Shown here one piece after another: positions 53,437 through 60,460 of a stretch of 64,000 nucleotides of DNA. Each line of letters opens with the position of its first letter. Position 1 is the first letter of the stretch. The translations under genes were made by a program, and so were the position numbers. The stretch comes from JAFECT01 sp035551675 (GTDB taxonomy: Bacteria; Pseudomonadota; Alphaproteobacteria; Caulobacterales; Caulobacteraceae): contig DASZMV010000066.1 in the NCBI GenBank assembly GCA_035551675.1, forward strand, positions 1 to 64,000, read 5' to 3'. The notes under the pieces are model-generated. The model saw nothing but the letters and a program-made list of their open reading frames with translations. It was not told where the DNA came from and searched no databases.

Positions 53437-54426
53437 TCAGGAGCATCCCCCGAACGCGAGCCTGCCGGAGTCGAAGGACACTTGCGGAGTCATGCCCTCT
53501 GTACAGGCAAAACCGTAGACCTTGAGAGCGTTTGGCCCCGCCACATCCCCGTTGGACATCGGCGTGCCTTCGTCGGTCAGGCTCCACGTGAAATCGAGCT
53601 TGCCGTTCGCCTTGATGTCGTTGGTGCGATATTCGGACCGGCTGCATAGCGCCTCGTTGCCCGCGTTCTCGGTGTTCGCCTTGAAGCAATAGCGGACGGT
53701 GATGGCCTGACTGCAGGCGTTGTTCAGCGACCAGTAATCCTGGATGCCGCGCTTCTCCTCGGCCGCCAGCGACACGCACTTTCCGAAAACGTCGCCTTTC
53801 GCCGCCGCGCTCGTCGGCTGCGTCGGCGCCGGCGTGCTTGAGCCGGCGCTTCCGCCGCCGATCAAGCCTGCCTGGCGCAATTGCTCGATCATCGCCTGGG
53901 CGCCCGACGCCTGGCATTTCTCGTCTGCGGGTACGCTGAAGGCGCCACTGGCGTCGTCGTTGTACTCGCAGCCGTCGCGGTAGAAGTTCGGCATGGGATT
54001 TCTCACATCGCCGAGTTCGCGCAGGTGAAAGCTGGTGTCGTTCTCATCGTCGCCGACGGTCAATTTGCCGGGACCCTGCAGCACGCCCTGGTGCGCGGTC
54101 CCCTCCAGCTGAATCATCACGTGGTAGTTCTGCATCGTCCAGACGAACTCGATGGTGACCGGCCCCTCGGCCACGCCGCCCGAGTCGCACTGACCTTCCG
54201 GAACGGAAACTTTCAGGTCCGGCGCGGCATACCCGCCCCAGCCCTTCACCCAGCCGTCCTGGTAGAATATCAAATAGCAACCGTCATGAATCTGGATGGC
54301 CGACCAGCCGTCCTGTCTTGCCGACCATAAGAGATTCTGCGGTTGTGCCTGGGCGACAGGCGCGGTGAATGAAAAAAGGGCAAGGGCCGCCATGAAAGCG
54401 ACGAGCATTCCAGACTTGTCGAACAT
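53437..54426 (-). CDS. Secreted hypothetical protein, Cys-rich C-terminus
   Basis: 329 aa from the ATG at 54426 (M-F-D-K-S-G-M-L), with GGGAGAAG upstream. A signal peptide spans about 1-30 (LVAFMAALALFSFTAPVAQA). The mature protein has an N-terminal beta-rich part (WSAIQIHDGCYLIFYQDGWV), a Pro/Thr/Ser linker near 210-225 and a C-terminal part with several Cys (VFGKCVSL, NNACSQAITVRYCFK, ALCSRSEY, YGFACTEG) that probably form disulfides. I recognise no family. It could be a periplasmic or surface protein. It is divergent from the wHTH gene with about 150 nt between. Confidence 0.65.
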   Translation of the reverse strand: MFDKSGMLVAFMAALALFSFTAPVAQAQPQNLLWSARQDGWSAIQIHDGCYLIFYQDGWVKGWGGYAAPDLKVSVPEGQCDSGGVAEGPVTIEFVWTMQNYHVMIQLEGTAHQGVLQGPGKLTVGDDENDTSFHLRELGDVRNPMPNFYRDGCEYNDDASGAFSVPADEKCQASGAQAMIEQLRQAGLIGGGSAGSSTPAPTQPTSAAAKGDVFGKCVSLAAEEKRGIQDYWSLNNACSQAITVRYCFKANTENAGNEALCSRSEYRTNDIKANGKLDFTWSLTDEGTPMSNGDVAGPNALKVYGFACTEGMTPQVSFDSGRLAFGGCS

Positions 54427-54577
54427 ACCTATTCTTCTCCCGCAGACGCCCAGGACCCGGGCGCGATGAACCGGGTCCTGTTTTCCCTTTCGAACATTAG
54501 GTGCGCCGCCCGCTGCTCGCCCGACCTCGAGGCGCCGCTCCGCCGACCTTTTTCCGACTTCTGAGGCAAGGCGGGGC

Positions 54578-55399
54578 ATGGACGAACGCACTCACCTGAC
54601 GCAGCGTGCGGACTTCGAACTCGGCCGGCTCAAGGTGTCGCCGTCCGCCTGCCGGGTGATCGGCGCGCAGGGCGAGATTCGCATCCAGGCTCAGACGATG
54701 GCGGCCCTGGTGATCTTGGCTCAGGCGAACGGCGGCACGGTGTCGCGCGATGAACTTGTTCAGTCATGCTGGCAAGGACGTGTGGTGAGCGACGACGCGG
54801 TCTCACGGACGATCGCGAAAGTGCGGGCCCTGGCAGCGGCGACCGCGCCGGCCTTCACGCTCGAGACGCTCCCCAAGGTCGGTTACCGCCTGCTTGTCGA
54901 CGCGGTAGACGACCTTGCGCCGCCCCCCGCGACCCGCAAGCCACATTCTTGGCTTTCGTTCGCGCTTCCCGTCAGTGCGACGGCTTGCATCCTGGCCGCC
55001 GGGTTCATCTATGTGCGTGCGACGGCGTCGTCTGCGACGCCTGCGGCGCCGCCACCCGTGGCGGTCGCCGTTCCACGCTTTCACTCGGCCGATGTAGCGG
55101 ACGCGGTTCTCACGCTCGATGAAGCGCGCCTGCAGCTCTATCTCAACGCGGGATGGCGGCCGGACTGGCATCTGGACTCGGAAGGCAACGCCGCGCTGCA
55201 CGTCTTGATGGAGGTCTGCGAGCGCAACCCGACACACGACAAGGCCGGCGTGGTTCGCGTCGCGCAGCGTCTCGTGGCCGCCGGCGCCAATCCCGCCTTG
55301 CCCAACAAATGGGGCGACACGCCGCTCGTCATAGCCCGCGCACGCCGCTACTGCGGACCGGACCATCCCGTCGTCGCCTTCCTACGCAACGGCGCCTAG
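54578..55399 (+). CDS. wHTH-TM-ankyrin putative transmembrane regulator
   Basis: 273 aa. Residues about 10-105 form an OmpR/PhoB-type winged helix as in CadC/ToxR (NGGTVSRDELVQSCWQGRVV, DDAVSRTIAKVRAL, TLPKVGYRL). A Pro-rich linker leads to one transmembrane helix at about 125-147 (WLSFALPVSATACILAAGFIYV). The remainder, in the periplasm by topology, has ankyrin-like elements (DEARLQLYLNAG, EGNAALHVLME, RLVAAGANPALPNKWGDTPL). One-component membrane regulators of this kind bind DNA directly while sensing outside. An ankyrin sensor is unusual. The neighbouring secreted hypothetical gene is a plausible target. Confidence 0.75.
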   Translation: MDERTHLTQRADFELGRLKVSPSACRVIGAQGEIRIQAQTMAALVILAQANGGTVSRDELVQSCWQGRVVSDDAVSRTIAKVRALAAATAPAFTLETLPKVGYRLLVDAVDDLAPPPATRKPHSWLSFALPVSATACILAAGFIYVRATASSATPAAPPPVAVAVPRFHSADVADAVLTLDEARLQLYLNAGWRPDWHLDSEGNAALHVLMEVCERNPTHDKAGVVRVAQRLVAAGANPALPNKWGDTPLVIARARRYCGPDHPVVAFLRNGA

Positions 55400-55751
55400 G
55401 CGTGGCCTGCCAAAGCCAAGGCGTGACTGCGGCGAATGCGACGCCGAAGGCGGTCAGGATCATCAGCACATAGTTGAAGCCGAGCTCGAAGGTCGGGAAA
55501 CAGGTCCAGTTGACCCACAGGGTGAAAGCCATGGTCGCCAGCCCCGCGATCAACCCGATGCGCGGCCGCAAGAGCAACAGCGCGCAGACCGCGAAGTCCA
55601 CCGCACACAGGAAATACCAGAACCACACCGCCCATGATGGCGCGGGGCCGAAGTACATGAGCCCGTGCTTGCCCACCCACCAGAAGTGACCGAGCGCGCC
55701 CGCGGGGAAGCACGCGGCGATGACGCGGCGCACGCGATCGGCAGGGGTCAC
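55329..55751 (-). CDS. Small four-helix membrane protein, last gene of the lipid-like operon
   Basis: 140 aa from the GTG at 55751, overlapping the ligase stop as GTGA. Four hydrophobic helices (VIAACFPAGALGHFWWV, WAVWFWYFLCAVDFAVCALL, IGLIAGLATMAFTLWVNW, NYVLMILTAFGVAFAAV) are followed by an Arg-rich tail. No family is recognised. The 71-nt convergent overlap with the wHTH gene is real if the tail is coding. Position as the last gene of a tightly coupled operon suggests a transport or assembly role, which is inference. Confidence 0.6.
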   Translation of the reverse strand: MTPADRVRRVIAACFPAGALGHFWWVGKHGLMYFGPAPSWAVWFWYFLCAVDFAVCALLLLRPRIGLIAGLATMAFTLWVNWTCFPTFELGFNYVLMILTAFGVAFAAVTPWLWQATPRRRCVGRRRRDGPVRSSGVRGL

Positions 55752-57172
55752 CGCGCTGCCCGCCGTTTCAACGCCGTGTAGTCGACCTTGGAGTTGTGGC
55801 GGCGGTCCATCGGGATCGCGCCGACGATCCGGCATCGGATGTCGCCCAGCCGCGCGGCGCGCTTCGACAGGTCGGCGAGGTCGAGGTGTTCGCCGACGAC
55901 GAAAAGCTGCGCGTTGTCGGTATCCGCCAGCAGCGCCGCCTGGCGCACGCCGGGCCAGCTCAGCGCCGCGGTCTCCACCGCGAACGGGTGCAGCGCGCCG
56001 TCGCTCGCCTCGCGGCGGCCGAGCAGCCAAAGCCGTCCCTGCGCATCCAGCCGACCGGCGTCGCCGGTGCGATGCCAAAGCGCGTCGCCGCGCGTACGCT
56101 TGGTCGAGATGTCGTCGCGCGGATCGAGGTAGCCGCGGTTCACGTGCGGACCCGCGACCTCGATTTCGCGATCGTGGATCGCGATGCGGGCCTCCGGTAT
56201 GGGCGCTCCAGCCAGCAGGCCCTCGCCGTCGCTCATCGCCCGCCAGTCCGGCTCGCCGATGGCGTTCAAATCGATGTGCGCGATGGGCTCGGCTTCGGTC
56301 GAACCGTAGACCGCGTGCAGGGCCGCCGCCGGCGCCGCGGCGTGCAGCGCGTGCAGCAGGTTTGGAAACACCGGGCCGCCGCCGGTGAACACCGCGTCGA
56401 GTCCATTCAATCTCTGCGCGGTCAACCGCGCGCAGACGGCCGGCGGCGCGACGACCCGGTTGACGCCATGCGTCGCCATCTGGGCCGCGAGGCGACGGCC
56501 ATCGAGACGCGCGGGTCTGCGGAGATCGCCCGCGGGCAGCACGCTGGTCGCCCCGCACGCCAGGTTCGAGAGAATGAATACCGGAAGCGAAATCAGGTCC
56601 ACGTCGTCGGGCGTCGTGCGCCGGATCCGCTCCAGCAACGTGTGCTGCAGCTCGAGAAAGCCGACGCTGCGCACGATTCCCTTCGGCCGCCCGGTGGACC
56701 CGCTGGTGAAGGTGATGAGCGCGGGCGCTTCGGCGACGCACCGCTCGCACGGACCGTCGCCCCTTTCGCCTGCTGTGGGTTGGGGCAACAACGGCAAACC
56801 GCGCAGCGCGGGCGAGACCAGACGCAAGCCGCGTCCCAGCGTCCCCGCGATCATCGCTTTCGGCCGCGCCGCCTTCACCGCTCCGTCGAGACCCGCCAGG
56901 CCCGCTGCGGGTTCCGGAAACATGGCGACCGCACCCAGACGGAACAGCGCCAGCAGGTCCGCGTACAGATCCGCCGAGACGCCGCGCGCGACCAGCACCA
57001 CGTCGCCGGCGTCGATGCCGGCGTCCCTGAACCCTCTCGCCCGGGCGCCCGACATTTTCGCCAGGGCGCCGTAGCTGGTGACGCGGCCGCCGCCGTCGAT
57101 AAGGGCCGGCGTCGCCGGACGCGCCTCCGCGTGTTCGAGGAAGGCGGCGACGAGACCGTCGGAGGCGGTCAC
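55748..57172 (-). CDS. AMP-forming acyl ligase (ANL superfamily)
   Basis: 474 aa from the GTG at 57172 (GTGA overlap with the GNAT gene). ANL motifs are P-loop ITFTSGSTGRPKGIVRS, AVYGSTEAEPI, HRTGDAGRLDAQGRLWLLGR and a C-terminal catalytic Lys in MDRRHNSKVDY. It is shorter than usual acyl-CoA synthetases (about 520-600 aa). The R-H-N-x-K motif is reminiscent of OleC-type ligases, though I cannot confirm that. It would activate a fatty or other carboxylic acid as the adenylate. It sits inside the isoprenoid/lipid-like operon. Confidence 0.82.
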   Translation of the reverse strand: MTASDGLVAAFLEHAEARPATPALIDGGGRVTSYGALAKMSGARARGFRDAGIDAGDVVLVARGVSADLYADLLALFRLGAVAMFPEPAAGLAGLDGAVKAARPKAMIAGTLGRGLRLVSPALRGLPLLPQPTAGERGDGPCERCVAEAPALITFTSGSTGRPKGIVRSVGFLELQHTLLERIRRTTPDDVDLISLPVFILSNLACGATSVLPAGDLRRPARLDGRRLAAQMATHGVNRVVAPPAVCARLTAQRLNGLDAVFTGGGPVFPNLLHALHAAAPAAALHAVYGSTEAEPIAHIDLNAIGEPDWRAMSDGEGLLAGAPIPEARIAIHDREIEVAGPHVNRGYLDPRDDISTKRTRGDALWHRTGDAGRLDAQGRLWLLGRREASDGALHPFAVETAALSWPGVRQAALLADTDNAQLFVVGEHLDLADLSKRAARLGDIRCRIVGAIPMDRRHNSKVDYTALKRRAAR

Positions 57173-58005
57173 AGCCGACGCCCCCAAAGCGCGTAGCGCC
57201 GGAAGACCGTCGCGCCCAGGCGCTCGCTGTGGCGCGCGGAAAGATTATCCTCGTGCATCAGGGCATGGATCACCCGCCGGTAACCGCGCGCCGTCGCGCG
57301 ATCGTATAGGCGTCGCGCCATGGAAGACCCAAGACCCGGCTGCAGCGACGCATAGGTCTTCAACACCACGGCGCGCTCCGCCTCGAAGTCGAGCATGTCG
57401 GGCACGGCGAACAGAAAGCCCTGCAGAGCGCCGGCTTCGTCCTCGGCCAGGACCACCAGCTCGGGATCGAGCGCCGGCAACAGGGGCCGGTAGAGCGCGA
57501 GGAAACGGTTCAACGACAGGGGCGTGTAGAGAAAGTTGACGCTGAAGGCGCGGAGCGACAGGGCGTGGATGCGCTCCAGGTCCGAGATTGCGCGCGACGG
57601 ATCGAACGCGCGCAACACCACGCCTTGGGGATCGGTGTTGCGGTCGGGAGCTGAGAGCGGTCCCTCCGCCGACGCGTATCGCGAGATCACGGCCCAACCG
57701 GCGCGGTCGAACGCCTCGACGTGGCGCGGCGGGTTGTGCGGCTCCATCAGGAAGGGTGGGCGGCCGTCGGTCTCCACCGCCAGCCGATGACGCGACCAGG
57801 TGTCGCCATCCATGGGACCGACGACGGCGTCGAAGCCTTCGTCGGCGACCCGACCCACGACGTCGCGCAAGAGCTGCGCGCCCTGTTTGGCTGTGTCGCA
57901 GGCGAAGGCGCCGACCGCGGCGGTCCGCCGGCCCTCCAGCGAGGGCGCGGCGCGCCAGATTTTCAGTTCGGCGCCCGCTGACGCGACGCTTTCAGGCGCA
58001 CTCAT
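57169..58005 (-). CDS. GNAT-type acyltransferase-like protein
   Basis: 278 aa from the ATG at 58005 (ATGA overlap with the upstream kinase-like gene). The N-terminal half (about 1-120) contains VGPMDGDTWSRHRLAVE and FLMEPHNPPRHVEAF. The C-terminal half is GNAT-like, with LVVLAEDEAGALQGFLFAVPD, then a motif-A-like region SLQPGLGSSMARRLYDRA and IHALMHEDNLSARHSERLG. It is likely cytoplasmic and would transfer an acyl group from a thioester. Next to an acyl ligase gene, the two could work in series. The substrate is unknown. Confidence 0.65.
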   Translation of the reverse strand: MSAPESVASAGAELKIWRAAPSLEGRRTAAVGAFACDTAKQGAQLLRDVVGRVADEGFDAVVGPMDGDTWSRHRLAVETDGRPPFLMEPHNPPRHVEAFDRAGWAVISRYASAEGPLSAPDRNTDPQGVVLRAFDPSRAISDLERIHALSLRAFSVNFLYTPLSLNRFLALYRPLLPALDPELVVLAEDEAGALQGFLFAVPDMLDFEAERAVVLKTYASLQPGLGSSMARRLYDRATARGYRRVIHALMHEDNLSARHSERLGATVFRRYALWGRRL

Positions 58006-59360
58006 GTGGTCCACGCCGTCGCCGGCCAGACGTCCACGGGCAGCAAGAGCGCGGCCAGTCCCGCGGTAAAACTCAGGGCGCTTAGCTTGACCCAGGGCCG
58101 CGCGGGCGAGGCCCGCTTCAGCAGCCACGCTACCGCCGCGACGAGTCCTACGACGCCGACGCCGGCCGCGGCGAACGCGACGGCGCTAGCGCCGGAAAAT
58201 GGCGCCGCCAACGCGCGCACGAGGCCGATCAGGCAGATCGCGGCGACGCCGGTAAGGGTTACCGGGGCGCCGAAGCGGCCGAAGCGCACCAGAACGCCGC
58301 AGGCGAGGCTCGCGAACGTCAGGTTGAACACGAAGATCGTATCGCGGCCGATCAGGTTGCTCAGCACGAAGATCCCGAGCGCCAGGGCGAGCATGACGGC
58401 GATCAGGTCCAGCGCGTCATGGGCATGCCCGCTTCGCTCGCCGCGGCGCCAGACCGCAAAGTAGACGCAGAACACGGCGGCCGGCGTCAGCATCGCGAGC
58501 GGCCCGGCAAAGATCTCGACGCAGAATAGCAGGATCGATCCGCTCGCCACCACGTGGGGACTGACGCCGCGCTGCACGCCGAGCATCATCAGGCCGCCCG
58601 CGACGACTACGAAGGTCAGGGATGCGACGAGCAGACCCTCCAGGCCGCGGGGGATCAGATTGGCGAGGATGAAATAGAGTCCCAGCGGAATGAACAGGTT
58701 GTCCAGCCCGCGCCAGCTCGCCGCCTCGAACAGGGCGCCGAACAGAGCCACGACCAAGGCCAGGACGATTACTTCGGTGCGCGGCAGGTCGGTGAGCGTC
58801 AGCAAGGCCATTAGCGAGAGCAGCCAGGCGGTGAGGATGAAGGTGATCACGCCCTCAAGGCTCTTCACCCCGCCTTCGATCGGGAAGCGGATGCGCCCGT
58901 AGTTCACCCCGACCAGCGCGCTGGCAGCGTCGCACAGGGTGAGGATCGAGAGCGGCAGGACATAGAGGATCAGCTGCGGGCCGGTCTGTCCGCCGCGCAG
59001 CGCGAAAACGTAGTGACCGTCCTTCAGGTAAAACAGCAAGGCGACCGACAGAGCGAACATCAACTCGCCGTAGGAGCGCCGCTGCACCCCGTGCAGGCCG
59101 TCGCCGAGCGCGGGCCTGCGGCGCGCGATCAGGAACACGACGCCGCCCAGGGCGCAGGTCGCCGCCGCCTCCCACGCGGCGCTGAAGAGAAGCGGAAAGG
59201 TGAGGCTGTAAAGCCCCAGCGACATGTGAACGAGCTTGCGGCCGACCTCGGGCTGCAGCTTCAGGCGGCGCGTCAGTCGCGTCGCGCCGAAGAGCACCGC
59301 GGTCAGCAGAGCGACCGAGCCGAGGATCTTGCAGACGCTGATCGCGAGGGCGACGATCAC
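58002..59360 (-). CDS. Phytol/dolichol kinase-like polytopic membrane protein
   Basis: 452 aa from the GTG at 59360 (GTGA overlap). The N-terminal half resembles the SEC59/VTE5/CdsA-related family: RKLVHMSLGLYSLTFPLLF, RRSYGELMF, then the nucleotide-binding signature DAASALVGVNYGR, FPIEGGVKSLEG. Such proteins phosphorylate polyprenols or phytol with CTP, or make CDP-lipids. The C-terminal half adds about six more helices (from about 240) without a recognised family and is longer than simple phytol kinases (about 200-300 aa). Located among prenyltransferase and HMG-CoA reductase genes, an isoprenoid alcohol is the likely substrate (inference). Confidence 0.72.
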   Translation of the reverse strand: MIVALAISVCKILGSVALLTAVLFGATRLTRRLKLQPEVGRKLVHMSLGLYSLTFPLLFSAAWEAAATCALGGVVFLIARRRPALGDGLHGVQRRSYGELMFALSVALLFYLKDGHYVFALRGGQTGPQLILYVLPLSILTLCDAASALVGVNYGRIRFPIEGGVKSLEGVITFILTAWLLSLMALLTLTDLPRTEVIVLALVVALFGALFEAASWRGLDNLFIPLGLYFILANLIPRGLEGLLVASLTFVVVAGGLMMLGVQRGVSPHVVASGSILLFCVEIFAGPLAMLTPAAVFCVYFAVWRRGERSGHAHDALDLIAVMLALALGIFVLSNLIGRDTIFVFNLTFASLACGVLVRFGRFGAPVTLTGVAAICLIGLVRALAAPFSGASAVAFAAAGVGVVGLVAAVAWLLKRASPARPWVKLSALSFTAGLAALLLPVDVWPATAWTT

Positions 59361-60460
59361 GCGACGGTCTCGATCACGAGATCGCGATAGAAGAACGCCT
59401 TGTCACGGGCGTGCAGGGCGCGCTCCAACGTATCGTCCGTGCGAATTCGCGCGCGCATCGCTTCGGGTGCGCGGCGCGGCGCCATCATGTTCCAGTAGAC
59501 GATCCGCGCGTCGGCCCGCGCACTCGCGAGCACGGCGGCATAGGCGTCAGTGTGGGCCTGGGGCGACATATATTCAAAGACGTCGGACAGGTTAAAGGCG
59601 TCGGCGTACACGCCCTCGTCCGCCAAGACCTCGAACGCGGCGCAACGCAGCTCGAGCCGGTCGAGGTTGTCGCGGATGACCTCGAAATACTCCGGCCGCA
59701 ACGCCAACGGCAGCGCTTCGCCGTGGCGTCCGGTCAGGATCCACGTCAGATAGGGGTTCTGCGACGGGTCCTGATCCACCAGCGCGTGACGGGTGAGCCG
59801 CGCGACCTGCTCCGCGAGCCCGCCCTCCGCGTGATCGAAGAACGCCGGATCGCGTCCCAACCGCCCCATCACCAGGCGCGAAAAGAAGGTCTTCAGCAAC
59901 CAACGCCAGCGAAGACTATTCCAGCGCCGGTTGTAGAAGGCGGCGCGTTGGTCGGGCGCTCGGGGCTGCAGCAGCGCGTCCACGGTGGCGCGGCCGTGCA
60001 CGAGCGGCAGAAGCCGGGTGCGAAAGAGGCGGAAGTAGTTCTCGAACCGGCCGGCGCCGGCGGCGCCATGGCGGATCACGTCCTCGCGTCGTACGGCCCA
60101 GAACGCCTGATCCTCAGCGCCCAGGGTATGGGCCACCCGGCTCAGCAAATCGCCGCGCCGGACCGACGGACGCGAGCCCATCAGCTCCAGCAACTCCGCG
60201 TGGGAAAGCGTGCGATAGGCCGCAACGCGGAGCCGCACGCAGGCGAGTTGCGCGGCGCTGAGGTCCACCGCGATGACGCGCGCCGGCCGCCGGGTCAACA
60301 GCGCGAGCGCATTGTCGCCGGCCGAGGCGATGGACACGACCGTGTCGCCGGGCGTCACCCGCAGGGCCGCCAGCAGGACGTCGGCGTCCTCCCACACCTG
60401 GGCATAGCGGATCTGGTCGAATCGCGCGCGCATCTCGATCTCGGACCGTGCGCGGTTCAT
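59357..60460 (-). CDS. DUF3419 (BtaA-like) SAM-dependent aminocarboxypropyl transferase
   Basis: 367 aa from the ATG at 60460 (ATGA overlap). Family features are FDQIRYAQVWEDADVLLAAL at the start, the SAM-binding VVSIASAGDNALALL and VIAVDLSAAQLAC, FNLSDVFEYMSP and VYWNMMAPRR. DUF3419 includes BtaA, which moves the 3-amino-3-carboxypropyl group of SAM onto diacylglycerol to start betaine-lipid synthesis. BtaB is not in the window, so this may be a different acceptor. The operon context suggests an isoprenoid or otherwise unusual glycerolipid. Confidence 0.85.
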   Translation of the reverse strand: MNRARSEIEMRARFDQIRYAQVWEDADVLLAALRVTPGDTVVSIASAGDNALALLTRRPARVIAVDLSAAQLACVRLRVAAYRTLSHAELLELMGSRPSVRRGDLLSRVAHTLGAEDQAFWAVRREDVIRHGAAGAGRFENYFRLFRTRLLPLVHGRATVDALLQPRAPDQRAAFYNRRWNSLRWRWLLKTFFSRLVMGRLGRDPAFFDHAEGGLAEQVARLTRHALVDQDPSQNPYLTWILTGRHGEALPLALRPEYFEVIRDNLDRLELRCAAFEVLADEGVYADAFNLSDVFEYMSPQAHTDAYAAVLASARADARIVYWNMMAPRRAPEAMRARIRTDDTLERALHARDKAFFYRDLVIETVA

